From: Paenibacillus sp. 1781tsa1
Lineage (GTDB): Bacteria; Bacillota; Bacilli; Paenibacillales; Paenibacillaceae
Assembly (NCBI RefSeq): GCF_024159265.1
Contig: NZ_JAMYWY010000001.1
Coordinates: 1,488,001 to 1,552,000, forward strand
Direction: 5' to 3'
DNA: 64,000 nt
A program made the translations under genes and the position numbers. A model generated the notes under the pieces. It ran no database searches. It saw only the letters and a list, made by a program, of their open reading frames with translations, and had not been told where the DNA came from. Below, piece by piece: positions 41,888 through 55,857 of this stretch (position 1 is its first letter; each line of letters starts with the position of its first letter).

Positions 41888-42526
41888 ATGCAGGATCATG
41901 CGGAACTGAAAAGTCAGCTTCGATCCAGACTGAGACAGAGCCGTGATCTGATGGATGAGAGCATGCGTCAGCAGGCAATGACTAAGATTAACGCTGGAGT
42001 GAAGCGGGAGCTGGAGCGCCTTAGACAGGCCAAGAGTAAGGTCGTGAACAGACCACTCGTCATATTCAGTTATTTGTCCTATGGAAGCGAAGCATCCACA
42101 GCTTTTCTGTTTCAAGAGGGCTGGAAACATGGAGATGTGATGTTTGCACCGAAAGTGTTGGCGAATCCACCTCGAATGGAGCTACGGCGAGTGACCGGAG
42201 AACAGGATCTAGAGCCAGGCATATGGGGGATACCGGAACCCAAGGATTCCTGTGAAGTTCTCAATCCTGAAGATTGGTCGGATATCGATCTCGTACTGGT
42301 ACCGGGGCTTGGTTATGATCTGCATGGAGGGCGTATTGGTTATGGTGGCGGTTATTATGATCGTTTTGCCGAGACGCTTGCAGCAACATGTGTGATGACG
42401 GGCAAGAAACCTTTGATGGCTGCGATGGTATTGCCGGGTCAGTTGCAAGAGGAGATCCCGATGGACCTGCTCGATCTGCGGATGGATCTGTTGATAACAA
42501 CCGAAGGTATATTACATATCGAATAA
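41888..42526 (+). CDS. 5-formyltetrahydrofolate cyclo-ligase
   Basis: 212 residues from ATG 41888 (AGGAGG at ~41869). ELKSQLRSRLRQSRDLMDE start, IFSYLSYGSEASTAFLF, GIPEPKD, VLVPGLGYDLHGGRIGYGGGYYDRF (the MTHFS signature). Converts 5-formyl-THF to 5,10-methenyl-THF with ATP. ~19 bp from the stop to the MoaC region, so likely co-transcribed with it. Confidence 0.92.
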   Translation: MQDHAELKSQLRSRLRQSRDLMDESMRQQAMTKINAGVKRELERLRQAKSKVVNRPLVIFSYLSYGSEASTAFLFQEGWKHGDVMFAPKVLANPPRMELRRVTGEQDLEPGIWGIPEPKDSCEVLNPEDWSDIDLVLVPGLGYDLHGGRIGYGGGYYDRFAETLAATCVMTGKKPLMAAMVLPGQLQEEIPMDLLDLRMDLLITTEGILHIE

Positions 42527-42541
42527 AGGGTTGTGATGTGA

Positions 42542-43045
42542 TTGAGTTCAGAAGTGAACAACGGCCAGGCTTCGGGTGGCAAACTGACCCATTTTAATGA
42601 ACAGGGGCGGGCCCGGATGGTTGATATTTCGGGTAAGGAAATTACCGTGCGTACGGCTGTGGCCGTAACCAAGGTGACGATGAATCCAGATACACTGGAA
42701 GCGATTCGGGCGGGCCGAATCGGCAAAGGTGATGTTCTGGCTGTGGCTCAGATTGCCGGGATTCAAGGTGCGAAGAAAACGTCGGACTGGATTCCGATGT
42801 GCCATCCGCTGGCACTGACGGGTGTGGATATTCGGTTTCATGATAACGGAGTGGATGAATTACACATTGAAGTTACTGTCAAAACCGAAGGCAAAACGGG
42901 TGTTGAGATGGAGGCGCTCACGGCTGCCTCGGCTGCAGCACTGACGGTCTATGACATGTGCAAGGCCATGCAAAAAGATATGATTATCGGTCCAACCATG
43001 CTGAATTCCAAGAGTGGTGGCAAAAACGGTGATTACAGCCGATAG
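42542..43045 (+). CDS. moaC: Cyclic pyranopterin monophosphate synthase MoaC
   Basis: 167 residues, TTG start at 42542 by frame and family length. [55 protein letters not shown] (MoaC signature), [29 protein letters not shown]. Makes cPMP in molybdenum cofactor synthesis with MoaA. moaC follows ydiF in B. subtilis too. Confidence 0.94.
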   Translation: MSSEVNNGQASGGKLTHFNEQGRARMVDISGKEITVRTAVAVTKVTMNPDTLEAIRAGRIGKGDVLAVAQIAGIQGAKKTSDWIPMCHPLALTGVDIRFHDNGVDELHIEVTVKTEGKTGVEMEALTAASAAALTVYDMCKAMQKDMIIGPTMLNSKSGGKNGDYSR

Positions 43046-43082
43046 GCAATATTTATTTTCATAGAGGAGAAGGGTGATCTTT

Positions 43083-43568
43083 ATGGTGTGGAGAACAGCA
43101 ATCCTGACAGCCAGTGACAAAGGAGCCCGCGGTGAACGTGAGGATACGAGTGCACAAGTCATTCGGGAGCTGGTGGAAGAAGAGCTGGGTGGTCAAATCG
43201 TGGAGTACCGTATCGTTCCGGATGAACCCGATGAGATTATTGCGGCTTTGATTGAGATGACGGATTATTTTCACGCCGATCTGGTGCTGACGACCGGTGG
43301 CACGGAGCTGGCCATTCGTGATATTACTCCGGAAGCGACCCGGCGCGTAATTGAACGGGAAGTTCCCGGAATGGCAGAGGCCATGCGGTACAGTGTAATG
43401 AGCAAAAACCGTTCTGCAATGCTGTTCCGTGGGGTATGTGGCATTCGTGGACGCACGCTGATTGTCAATCTCCCAGGTACACCAAAGGGTGTACACGAAC
43501 ATCTGGCTGCCATTATGGATCAGCTTCCAGAAGCGCTGCTGATGGTTACGGGTCAGTTCAAGCAATAA
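43083..43568 (+). CDS. MogA/MoaB family molybdopterin adenylyltransferase-like protein
   Basis: About 161 residues from ATG 43083 (GAGGAGAAGGG upstream). WRTAILTASDKGARGEREDTS, DLVLTTGGTELAIRDITPEAT (MoCF_biosynth signature with TTGGT), PGMAEAMRYSVM, RTLIVNLPGTPKGVHEHL. Activates molybdopterin before molybdate insertion. In B. subtilis the corresponding slot after moaC is held by rex, which is not present here. Confidence 0.9.
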   Translation: MVWRTAILTASDKGARGEREDTSAQVIRELVEEELGGQIVEYRIVPDEPDEIIAALIEMTDYFHADLVLTTGGTELAIRDITPEATRRVIEREVPGMAEAMRYSVMSKNRSAMLFRGVCGIRGRTLIVNLPGTPKGVHEHLAAIMDQLPEALLMVTGQFKQ

Positions 43569-43719
43569 TCGAGGACAACTCTTATTTGTGAATTTTGCGG
43601 GTTATGTAAGTGGTTACATCTATGGTATGATGGGCGTAAATCAAGAACGCAGTTGAGACATCTATGAACATCTGGCCGAGTATGCGCATCTTTGAAGCTT
43701 GAGACGAGGAGGAATATCA

Positions 43720-43968
43720 ATGTTTAGTTCCATTGGACCAACTGGTTTTATTTTGCTGGCCGTGATTGCGTTGTTGTTGTTTGGACCCAACAAACTTCCG
43801 GAACTGGGACGTGCAGTTGGGCGTACCTTCCGTGAATTCAAAGAGGGCGCTCGCGAGATTATCTCTGAGGATGACTCGTCCAATCGCAAAGAGCAGGAGA
43901 AGGCGAAACCGCTGGCGGCTGAGAGCACACCTGCAGACAAGCCTGCTGATAAACGCCTGCCGGAATAA
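43720..43968 (+). CDS. tatA: Twin-arginine translocase subunit TatA
   Basis: 82 residues from ATG 43720 (GAGGAGG upstream). One transmembrane helix (FILLAVIALLLF), hinge FGPNKLPELGRAVG and amphipathic helix RTFREFKEGAREI, then a charged tail. TatA forms the translocation pore with TatC encoded 78 bp downstream. Corresponds to tatAy in B. subtilis. Confidence 0.95.
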   Translation: MFSSIGPTGFILLAVIALLLFGPNKLPELGRAVGRTFREFKEGAREIISEDDSSNRKEQEKAKPLAAESTPADKPADKRLPE

Positions 43969-44046
43969 TCTTGACGGCAATGAAAGAGAAATCCCTTCCT
44001 GCCGGAAGGGTTTTGTATTTTAAGCTGGCAATAATGGGGGGCAGGC

Positions 44047-44829
44047 ATGACGCAGCAAATGGAAGAAATGTCGATTACGGAACATCTGAGTGAGCTGCGA
44101 AAGCGGCTAATCTACGTATTAAGTATTTTTGTGCTGGGACTGATTGCAGGATTTTTTGTGGCGGACCCGGTATACCAATATCTGACCAAGTCAGAGTCGG
44201 CCAAAGGTTTTGTATTGCATGCCTTCTCGTTCTGGGACGGGATTGGCATTTACATGAAGATTGCCGGTTTGTTTTCACTTATCATTACGTTGCCGTTTAC
44301 GGTGTATCAGATCTGGAAGTTTGTTAGTCCGGGACTAAAACCACGCGAACGAAAAGCAACGCTGAAGTATGTGCCCTATGTATTTCTGTTATTTCTTATA
44401 GGAATGGCTTTTTCGTATTATGTTATATTTCCGATGGCACTCGCCTTCACTACAGCGATTACGGAGAAGATGGGGCTTGTGGAGACCTACGGGATGAAAC
44501 AGTATTTCAGCTTCCTGTTTGGCATTGTGCTGCCTGTGTCCCTGTTATTCGAACTTCCTTTACTTATTATGTTTCTGACAGGACTGCGGATTCTGAATCC
44601 GATTCGCCTTCGTAAGATGCGCAGAGTTGCTTATTTTGTCCTGATCTTCATTGCAGTGGTGATTACACCTCCAGACTTCATATCTGATCTGCTGGTGATG
44701 ATTCCCTTGCTCCTGTTATATGAGATCAGTGTGTTATTATCCGCAATCGTATACCGCAAGCAGCTTGCGGCCGATGAAGAGATCGAATCCCGCTACGTTC
44801 GTGCCGAGGATAAGAAACATGTGGGTTAG
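44047..44829 (+). CDS. tatC: Twin-arginine translocase subunit TatC
   Basis: 260 residues with six transmembrane segments. Conserved HLSELRKRLIYVL at the N-terminus, FVSPGLKPRERK after segment 2, and IAVVITPPDFISDLLVMIPLLLLYEISV at the C-terminus. Recognises twin-arginine signal peptides of folded exported proteins. The CCCTT-N8-AAGGG hairpin upstream (43993-44010) could tune its level relative to tatA. Confidence 0.96.
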   Translation: MTQQMEEMSITEHLSELRKRLIYVLSIFVLGLIAGFFVADPVYQYLTKSESAKGFVLHAFSFWDGIGIYMKIAGLFSLIITLPFTVYQIWKFVSPGLKPRERKATLKYVPYVFLLFLIGMAFSYYVIFPMALAFTTAITEKMGLVETYGMKQYFSFLFGIVLPVSLLFELPLLIMFLTGLRILNPIRLRKMRRVAYFVLIFIAVVITPPDFISDLLVMIPLLLLYEISVLLSAIVYRKQLAADEEIESRYVRAEDKKHVG

Positions 44830-44927
44830 AACATAAGATGGTATCAAAATGGAACACAGGATATCTCATTCATAGCTGGTGTATGACGGGTATGCGTGTG
44901 AATGAGGATGATCTGTAACTGTAATAT

Positions 44928-44970
44928 GCCCGGAGAAGACGGTCTGTTCTTTTCCGGGCTATTGTTGTAG
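44928..44970 (+). terminator. Terminator after tatC
   Basis: GCCCGGAGAAGA-cggtctgt-TCTTTTCCGGGC followed by TATTGTTG; weak T-tract. The remaining upstream stretch to 45181 holds no gene. Confidence 0.75.
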
Positions 44971-45181
44971 ATTGTTCCACTGCTAGGCAGGACAAGCAGG
45001 CATATTATGTTCAACAATGGATACAATGGGAAAGGGACTGTCTGCTAACGTTGCAGAAGGGCTCAAGAATTTCGTAGAATAAAAATAGTGAATTTCCACA
45101 TAGAACCAGGCACAGCGGGTGTACTTTGGCTATGTTCGTGTAAATTCAACGTAAATTCTCGCAGGAATTCGTCAAAAGGAC

Positions 45182-45210
45182 TTGAAATCATGCTTCAAGT
45201 TGAGTATCAT
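45182..45210 (+). promoter_or_regulatory. Predicted groESL promoter
   Basis: TTGAAA (45182-45187), 17-bp spacer, TATCAT (45205-45210), immediately upstream of the CIRCE operator. Confidence 0.65.
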
Positions 45211-45221
45211 AAAGTTGGTTG

Positions 45222-45248
45222 TTAGCACTGAACACTGTCGAGTGCTAA
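45222..45248 (+). promoter_or_regulatory. CIRCE operator (HrcA binding site)
   Basis: TTAGCACTG-N9-GAGTGCTAA; consensus TTAGCACTC-N9-GAGTGCTAA with one mismatch in the left arm. Implies heat-shock control of groESL by HrcA. Confidence 0.93.
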
Positions 45249-45307
45249 TACATATGGCTACAACCTACAATGTAACGTTATATAATTTCAAAAGGAGGCT
45301 ATTTTTC

Positions 45308-45589
45308 ATGATCAGACCTTTAGGTGAACGCGTATTGGTAGAACCACTGGAGCAAGAGCAAACAACTTCTTTCGGGATCGTACTCCCGGACTCCGCCAAA
45401 GAAAAACCGCAAGAGGGTAGAATCATTGCAGTTGGCGCAGGAGCATTGAAAGACGGCGTACGTGTGGCTCTGGAAGTGAAAGAAGGAGATCGCGTTATTT
45501 TCTCCAAATATGCCGGTACAGAAATCAAGTTCGAAGGTAAAGAATATTTGATTATGAAAGAAAGCGATATTCACGCGATTCTCGACTAA
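45308..45589 (+). CDS. groES: Co-chaperonin GroES
   Basis: 93 residues from ATG 45308, preceded by [50 protein letters not shown] and the mobile-loop region are typical; [29 protein letters not shown] closes the fold. Lids the GroEL chamber. First gene of the CIRCE-controlled operon. Confidence 0.97.
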   Translation: MIRPLGERVLVEPLEQEQTTSFGIVLPDSAKEKPQEGRIIAVGAGALKDGVRVALEVKEGDRVIFSKYAGTEIKFEGKEYLIMKESDIHAILD

Positions 45590-45647
45590 TTCAAATTTAA
45601 TCGGATAACCGAACCATATAGCACGACCATTTTCCAACAAAAACTAG

Positions 45648-47297
<1,650 letters not shown>

Positions 47298-47355
47298 TAA
47301 AGGTGTAAAAAACCTTTAATGCATCTTGAAGCAAACACTGTTACAATAAATAAAC

Positions 47356-47399
47356 AAAAACCACTTCTTAGTAATTATTGAGAAGTGGTTTTTGTTTTA
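47356..47399 (+). terminator. Terminator of groESL
   Basis: AAAACCACTTCT-tagtaattattg-AGAAGTGGTTTTTGTTTT. Confidence 0.92.
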
Positions 47400-47537
47400 T
47401 TGAATCTTTTTATAATCAAAGTTCGATTCCCCCTTATGCCTTTCGCAGTGTTACCTTATGTATTTGCTTCCTATTGCATAGGGAATATTTACAGTTGTAT
47501 GATGAAAGTTAGTAAAGAGATTTGGAGGTCATATATT

Positions 47538-47978
47538 ATGAAACATATTAGAAAAATGATAGTGGCAGTTCTGGTTTCTGCTGCTGTTATCATCTTAGTT
47601 TATAATTTCACTTCCAATTCTGAAGGTGAATTTGTAAAAGCGGATGCAACTATTAATACTTCATTGACGAAATTAACAGTAATTAATAATGAGGATTTAG
47701 CAGGTACTACAAATACGCATCGTTTTGATATTCGGGCAGGATTTGGTTATGTAAAAGTGAGTTTTAAAAACACGGGTTCGAAACACTTCGCGTTTACGAT
47801 CAATGAAGGATCTACTAGTGGAACTGCGATCATGTCTGGCAGTGTCCCACCAGATGGAAAAGAGCATACATATTATAATGACAAAGCGTTGTCGACGGGT
47901 TGGTATTATGTGAATACTTCTTCTGCACAAGGGATGTCTGGCACGTTAGATGTTTCTCTGGAAACAAACGCTAATTAG
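47538..47978 (+). CDS. Secreted or membrane-anchored small protein, function unknown
   Basis: 146 residues from ATG 47538 (GGAGG at 47524-47528). N-terminal basic/hydrophobic segment (KMIVAVLVSAAVIILVYNF) could be signal peptide or anchor. The rest is Thr/Ser/Gly-rich with beta-strand patterning: RFDIRAGFGYVKVSFKNTGSKHFAFTINEG, GWYYVNTSSAQGMSGTLDVSLE, reminiscent of a beta-sandwich. Not recognised. Co-transcribed with the next small membrane protein gene, and preceded by a TATAAT at 47411-47416 without a good -35. Confidence 0.75.
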   Translation: MKHIRKMIVAVLVSAAVIILVYNFTSNSEGEFVKADATINTSLTKLTVINNEDLAGTTNTHRFDIRAGFGYVKVSFKNTGSKHFAFTINEGSTSGTAIMSGSVPPDGKEHTYYNDKALSTGWYYVNTSSAQGMSGTLDVSLETNAN

Positions 47979-47991
47979 GGAGGAAATGATT

Positions 47992-48228
47992 TTGAGAAAG
48001 GGTACAAAATGGACATTGTTGATTCTGGGCTTGATGCTCGCTGCAATTTTTATCAACTTCTTCATGAATTTATATAGCTTTGCATATGCACTGATTACCG
48101 TGCTTTTACTTGCCTTTATGGGGTGGGGATTCTTAGCAAAGTTAAAGAACGATGTCCGTCAGCATGAAGATCACCATAGAAGAGAGCACCAGTCTGCGAT
48201 GGATGACATTGACCGATACACCAGATAA
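47992..48228 (+). CDS. Small membrane protein with two transmembrane segments
   Basis: About 78 residues, TTG 47992 placed 8 bp after GGGAGG (ATG 47986 sits too close). Two hydrophobic segments (WTLLILGLMLAAIFINFFMNL; AYALITVLLLAFMGWGFL) and a His/Glu/Arg-rich tail (HEDHHRREHQSAMDDIDRY). Not recognised; operonic with the upstream secreted protein. Confidence 0.72.
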   Translation: MRKGTKWTLLILGLMLAAIFINFFMNLYSFAYALITVLLLAFMGWGFLAKLKNDVRQHEDHHRREHQSAMDDIDRYTR

Positions 48229-48308
48229 TAACTAACCGACAAACAAAATAACATATTATATTTAAGATCAAAGTTACGCTAGTTCGAACCACACCTGAAA
48301 TATGTAAA

Positions 48309-48335
48309 GGCTCCCTTGAGGGAGTCTTTTTTAAT
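48309..48335 (+). terminator. Terminator
   Basis: GGCTCCC-tt-GAGGGAGTC then TTTTTT; ends the two-gene unit above. Confidence 0.8.
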
Positions 48336-48460
48336 GATCATTTTTTGAAAAAAAGGTATGGGTGATTTCTTTTATTGCTAAGCAGATAGTTGTTAAGTAA
48401 AATAAACATATGAATGAGTGCTCATATATTAATACATAAGAAAAATTGGAGATGATACAT

Positions 48461-49504
48461 ATGTACGATGTATTGGTTATCGGGGCTGGGCAAGCTGGGT
48501 TGGCAGCAGGTTACTATCTTCAGAGGTCGGGGTTCAACTTTTTAATCGTTGACGCTGCTTCATCTATGGGGGAATCTTGGCGTAAACGGTACGATTCCTT
48601 GCGTCTGTTTACCCCGCGAATGTATGATGGGTTACCGGGAATGCCGCTTAGTGGAAACGAAAATGATCTGCCAAGCAAAGATGAAATTGCAGATTATTTT
48701 GAAAACTATGCTAAACAAATGGAGCTTCCAGTAAAGTTAAACTGTGAAATCTCCCGTCTCTCGAAGCAAGACGAGGTGTACTATGCTGAAACCAATGATG
48801 GAATAATTGAAGCGCGCAATATTATCGTTGCGACGGGGCCTTTCCAGACTAAGAATGTTCCACCTTTTGCAAAGTCGTTATCCGAGAATATAGTTCAACT
48901 TCACTCATCGGAATATCAAAATAGCTCTCAATTGCTGCCTGGGACAACAGTAGTTGTAGGCGGAGGGAATTCAGGCGCCCAAATCGCTGTAGAGTTAGTA
49001 TCAGATGATAGACAAACGGTATACATATCCATAGCTCGAAATATTACCTTTAGGCCATTGCATATCATGAAACGAAGTATATTCTGGTATTTTGAAAAGC
49101 TCGGAATATTACGTGCAAGTGCGGATCGTATGGTTGGAAAATGGTTGCGGAATCAGCCAGAGTACGTCTATGGCTATGAGTTAAAAAAATTAATGACCCA
49201 GGGGAAAGTTAACATGCGCCCACGTGCCGTTAATGCAATAGATGACCGCATCCTATATGAGGATGGTAGTGAGACAAGAATAGACAATATGATCTGGGCG
49301 ACTGGATTTAAGCGAAATGATGGTTGGATCGATATCCATACTGCTTTTGATTCAAAAGGTGAAATTATACACGAGAGAGGCGTATCACCGATTGCTGGAC
49401 TGTACTATGTTGGACTACCTTGGCAAACATCACGGGGTTCAGCGCTATTGGGATGGGTCAAGTACGATGCTCAGAAGATCGTTAGTCATGTGATTCAAAG
49501 GTAA
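48461..49504 (+). CDS. FAD-dependent monooxygenase/oxidoreductase (CzcO-like)
   Basis: 347 residues from ATG 48461 (TTGGAG upstream). VLVIGAGQAGLAAGYYLQRSG (FAD Rossmann), SMGESWRKRYDSLRLFTPRMYDGLPG (typical of CzcO/flavin monooxygenases), VVVGGGNSGAQIAVEL (NADPH Rossmann), and MIWATGFKR ending with GSALLGWVKYDA. Family members oxidise small molecules or sulphur/nitrogen compounds; the often-assumed cation efflux link is unproven. Isolated gene. Confidence 0.9.
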   Translation: MYDVLVIGAGQAGLAAGYYLQRSGFNFLIVDAASSMGESWRKRYDSLRLFTPRMYDGLPGMPLSGNENDLPSKDEIADYFENYAKQMELPVKLNCEISRLSKQDEVYYAETNDGIIEARNIIVATGPFQTKNVPPFAKSLSENIVQLHSSEYQNSSQLLPGTTVVVGGGNSGAQIAVELVSDDRQTVYISIARNITFRPLHIMKRSIFWYFEKLGILRASADRMVGKWLRNQPEYVYGYELKKLMTQGKVNMRPRAVNAIDDRILYEDGSETRIDNMIWATGFKRNDGWIDIHTAFDSKGEIIHERGVSPIAGLYYVGLPWQTSRGSALLGWVKYDAQKIVSHVIQR

Positions 49505-49592
49505 GACACATTATACTGGAGCAGATGCTGGGGATAATTAGGCAAATATCACATCTCACATTTTTGGGTATATTCCTAAAAGGAGGGATTTT

Positions 49593-49940
49593 ATGAAATT
49601 ACTTAAACTTCCAATGATTCTTTGTGTTATAGTGCTTGTATCTATTGTCTCAGCTTGTGGTGCGGATGATAGGCTCCATGGAAAGAGCGATAACTGGGAT
49701 GTGTCTCTTCAGAGATCAACAGGGTACTATAGTATCACCTACATCGGTGATGAAAAGCGTATAAAGAATTTTGTGTTTGACCTTACCGGCAACAACATAA
49801 AACAACAGGGGAAAGCACTTGAAGAACAAGGGGTACCGTTCAGTATGTCGGGAACGGTTACTGAGACGGAGAAAATGAAAGATCCGATTACCTTTAAAAT
49901 GAGTTGGAACAATCAAAACGAGACTATAACTTTTGAGTAA
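49593..49940 (+). CDS. Small lipoprotein, function unknown
   Basis: 115 residues. Signal peptide with lipobox VSIVSAC (Cys22), then ~90 residues of mostly beta-strand (WDVSLQRSTGYYSITYIGDEKRIKNFVFDLTGN; VPFSMSGTVTETEKMKDPITFKMSW). AAAAGGAGGG precedes ATG 49593. Not recognised. The small membrane protein gene follows 25 bp later. Confidence 0.8.
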   Translation: MKLLKLPMILCVIVLVSIVSACGADDRLHGKSDNWDVSLQRSTGYYSITYIGDEKRIKNFVFDLTGNNIKQQGKALEEQGVPFSMSGTVTETEKMKDPITFKMSWNNQNETITFE

Positions 49941-49965
49941 ATCTTGCATGGTGGAGGTGTTATCA

Positions 49966-50112
49966 TTGGTTTGGTGGCAACTATTTATTGCGTGGATATG
50001 CATTATTTGTTTGATGATCACGTTCAAAGACAGGATCAGTAAATGGATAGTGTATCCTGTAACGCTTTTTTGTATCTTGGTTACTTTAATATTAGGACTC
50101 TTTAATCCTTAA
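49966..50112 (+). CDS. 48-residue membrane miniprotein
   Basis: TTG 49966 to TAA 50112; GGTGGAGGTG lies 6-7 bp upstream. Two predicted membrane segments (WWQLFIAWICIICLMITF and WIVYPVTLFCILVTLILGL) joined by a short positively charged loop (KDRISK). Follows the lipoprotein gene closely, so probably co-transcribed. Function unknown. Confidence 0.65.
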   Translation: MVWWQLFIAWICIICLMITFKDRISKWIVYPVTLFCILVTLILGLFNP

Positions 50113-50173
50113 AAGAAAAGATCGCAAGTAAACTTACTGAATCATCCTATAGTACATAGTACATATCACCCGC

Positions 50174-50205
50174 TAGGCCGTTCCTTCATGGAGCGGCCTT
50201 TTTCC
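50174..50205. terminator. Bidirectional terminator
   Basis: AGGCCGTTCC-ttcat-GGAGCGGCCTTTTTCC; lies between the membrane miniprotein (+) and the unknown membrane protein (-). Confidence 0.85.
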
Positions 50206-50216
50206 TCCAATACATC

Positions 50217-50903
50217 TCACTTCGCAACAGAGATTTCAAAAGTAGATTGTTCATGATCCTGGATGCTGAAGCGATATTCTAATCCATTTCGAACTGTCGC
50301 CCCATCAAAATCAGACTGATTGACATCGCGATCCAATAGACCGATCTTCTGGATAACATCTTGTGCATCGTTATACGTATACTCACTATGGGTTGTGAGA
50401 ATGAGTGTGGCGATCGCGGTCAAAAAACTTCCATCCGTTGGTTCTCTCGTGTCACCAGTTCCATATAACCTGACCTCCTGTAAGCTCTCATCTGCATTCA
50501 CTACACCAGCCAAGCGCAATTTGTCATTGAATGCATACTCGAAAGTGCCAGTGCCCTGCTCGGAAGACTCTTTCATATTCAAACGGGTAATACTCAAACC
50601 ATTCAGTCGGTATTTGCCCACGGCGCCATTAAACTTGTTTTGGAATTCATCGGTAGTCATATGGAGTCCAGAAAGTTTGATCTGAGATGAAGGGGGCTGA
50701 TCTTCTCCAAACTGAGCAGAGTTCGAAGATAAAGTCAGCATGCCATACAATCCAATTGAAGCAATCGCAAAACAGGCCGTCGTTAGAAAAATGTATTTGA
50801 ACGGCAACCTATTAACTTTGCGAATAGATAAGATCATCAGAACAAGTAATCCCAAGAAAGCAATGAAACCAAGAATGAAAAGAGCGGTAAACAGATATTG
50901 CAA
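50217..50903 (-). CDS. Membrane protein with extracytoplasmic domain, function unknown
   Basis: 228 residues, TTG start at 50903 after GAGGTGAG. Two N-terminal transmembrane segments (LFILGFIAFLGLLVLMILSI; IFLTTACFAIASIGLYGML), then a ~150-residue soluble domain (MTTDEFQNKFNGAVGKYRLNGLSITRLNM, FEYAFNDKLRLAGVVN). Not recognised. Followed by convergent terminator. Confidence 0.75.
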   Translation of the reverse strand: MQYLFTALFILGFIAFLGLLVLMILSIRKVNRLPFKYIFLTTACFAIASIGLYGMLTLSSNSAQFGEDQPPSSQIKLSGLHMTTDEFQNKFNGAVGKYRLNGLSITRLNMKESSEQGTGTFEYAFNDKLRLAGVVNADESLQEVRLYGTGDTREPTDGSFLTAIATLILTTHSEYTYNDAQDVIQKIGLLDRDVNQSDFDGATVRNGLEYRFSIQDHEQSTFEISVAK

Positions 50904-51010
50904 AATCTCACCTCGTAATCAAAATAATTTCATCGTTCTAGCACCCCATTTATTATAATGTTCTCATGAAAAACTTCAAACTCATACATCAAGACACGTA
51001 GAAGCTGTAA

Positions 51011-52438
51011 TCAATTCATTACTGCTGGGATCAAAGCATCCCAATTCTCTCCATTGATCTCTCCTTCGAACCGATAAACTGGCTGATAATAACCTTTCGA
51101 ATCATAGGTGTAAGTCAGTTCATACTTGTTCACATTTAGTTTGTCCCCTTTTTTTAAGTTGTTATAGATCGAAAAGTTTCCCTTGGGAATTTCTTCGTAT
51201 GCCTCAGCTGGACTGATAATATCAATTACTCGCACATAAATATTTTTATTTATAGAGTATAATAAATTCTGAGGAATCATAGGTTCTGCTGATGGGACAA
51301 TCATAACTAGTCCGGTATCATAATCGCGATCACCCTTCGCGATATCTGTAACTGTTTTTCCGATATCCCATCGGACCGTGTCTCCATTTTGCGTACTGAA
51401 TATCGCATTCTTAGGCATTAAGTCATTCTGAATCAACCAACTGCCATACACTTGTCCTTGTTTGATTAAATCTTCCGGCTCTACAGGAGTGCTTGCTTCG
51501 ATATTAGATGACAGCCACCATGTGCCGCTACTGACGTCATAATTAAATGTATATTCTGTTCCCGTATTGTCAAGAAAACTCCAAATTCGGTTGTATCCAT
51601 CAATAGATATGCTACCTTTCTGATGTAATTCAAAATAATCCTTCATTAGAGAGGAAACTCGTTTGGCATATTCAAGGTTGTGAATTTCACTACTGCGATA
51701 AAGAGACACTTTCTCGGCCTCATCCGGTAACCTTGTGTTGAGCGTTACTTCGACTTGATTCATATTTTGATAAATAGCTGGACGTATGGAGAGATTACCA
51801 AGTTCTTTGTTGTGATAAATGATAAAAGCACTAGAAAAAAGCATCGTAAAAACTAGTGGTATGCAGAGTGCCTTCGATAGTGACCTTAAGGTGATCTTAC
51901 TTTGCTCAACACTGTCGAGGATCGCTCTCATCAGCAGATATCCTGCCATACTACCTAGTGTATTATGGAGAATATCATCAAGTTCAAATATTCCCCTGCC
52001 GGTGACCATTTGAAAAGTTTCGATACCCAACGTTAGCAACAGCGATATGAGTAGCACGGGCTTAACGTGACGTGTTTTCATTCCTAAATGCGGAAGTATG
52101 AAACCGAGTGGTGCGAACATCAACATATTAAAAATGATGAGCTGGAATTCGCTCAACGACCATTGATTCCATGCATTTATATAGCCACTGAATAGCTCTA
52201 AATTGATCCAACCCTCATAATTAGCCCCTCTGCTAAATGTGGTTAAAGTCATGACAATGACAAACCAACCCAAGATCAAAAATGACGCTATAAATTGCCT
52301 TCTGGTTATGCTTCTTTTCCCCCCTCTTTTCCTGTATGCAACATATACTGAATAAGTAATACCAATTACAACAACTCCCGCGGCCAATGCAATAGCTAAG
52401 ATAGGCAATATTTTGCCTATAACTTGTATTAGATCCAT
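51011..52438 (-). CDS. VanZ-like family protein with large C-terminal domain
   Basis: 475 residues from ATG 52438 (GGAGGG upstream). N-terminal VanZ domain with about six transmembrane segments: FIVIVMTLTTF, FNMLMFAPLGFILPHLG, LGIETFQMVTGRGIFELDDILHNTLGSMAGYLLM (the ExxQ...DDxxxNTxG signature). After a final segment (~residue 215) comes a ~240-residue extracytoplasmic domain of unknown fold. Much longer than the EPS-operon VanZ protein at 14108. Role in envelope or resistance is possible but unproven. Confidence 0.85.
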   Translation of the reverse strand: MDLIQVIGKILPILAIALAAGVVVIGITYSVYVAYRKRGGKRSITRRQFIASFLILGWFVIVMTLTTFSRGANYEGWINLELFSGYINAWNQWSLSEFQLIIFNMLMFAPLGFILPHLGMKTRHVKPVLLISLLLTLGIETFQMVTGRGIFELDDILHNTLGSMAGYLLMRAILDSVEQSKITLRSLSKALCIPLVFTMLFSSAFIIYHNKELGNLSIRPAIYQNMNQVEVTLNTRLPDEAEKVSLYRSSEIHNLEYAKRVSSLMKDYFELHQKGSISIDGYNRIWSFLDNTGTEYTFNYDVSSGTWWLSSNIEASTPVEPEDLIKQGQVYGSWLIQNDLMPKNAIFSTQNGDTVRWDIGKTVTDIAKGDRDYDTGLVMIVPSAEPMIPQNLLYSINKNIYVRVIDIISPAEAYEEIPKGNFSIYNNLKKGDKLNVNKYELTYTYDSKGYYQPVYRFEGEINGENWDALIPAVMN

Positions 52439-52564
52439 TTGTAACCCTCCAATTATTTTATGTTCATTGTCAGCATCTTCTTGGTTTAAAGTATATTCAA
52501 TGTTGGTTGTAACTCCTATGTATCTATCTTTCACGAATCTTTCAAAAGTGTAAGATTGTCCCCA

Positions 52565-52603
52565 ACAAAAAAAAGCACTGCCGGCATACTGCCAGCAGTG
52601 CTT
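52565..52603 (-). terminator. Terminator of lacZ (- strand)
   Basis: On the - strand AGCACTGCT-ggcagtatgccg-GCAGTGCT then TTTTTTTTG. Confidence 0.9.
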
Positions 52604-52611
52604 GCTTGATG

Positions 52612-55764
<3,153 letters not shown>

Positions 55765-55857
55765 TCATTATAGAATTGAATGATAACTTAGAGAATAAAG
55801 AATATTGCCCATATATATCACAATATGAAACTAACGATGAAGAAAGTGGTGTACTGG

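Noticed and set aside
43993..44010. CCCTT/AAGGG hairpin between tatA and tatC as a terminator
   Set aside because: Short stem and weak T-tract (TTTTGTATTTT); more likely a partial attenuator or mRNA-stability element, so not listed as a terminator.
48414..48425. ATGAG-TG-CTCAT palindrome upstream of the flavin monooxygenase as a TetR operator
   Set aside because: Arms only 5 bp and no TetR gene nearby; could be chance.
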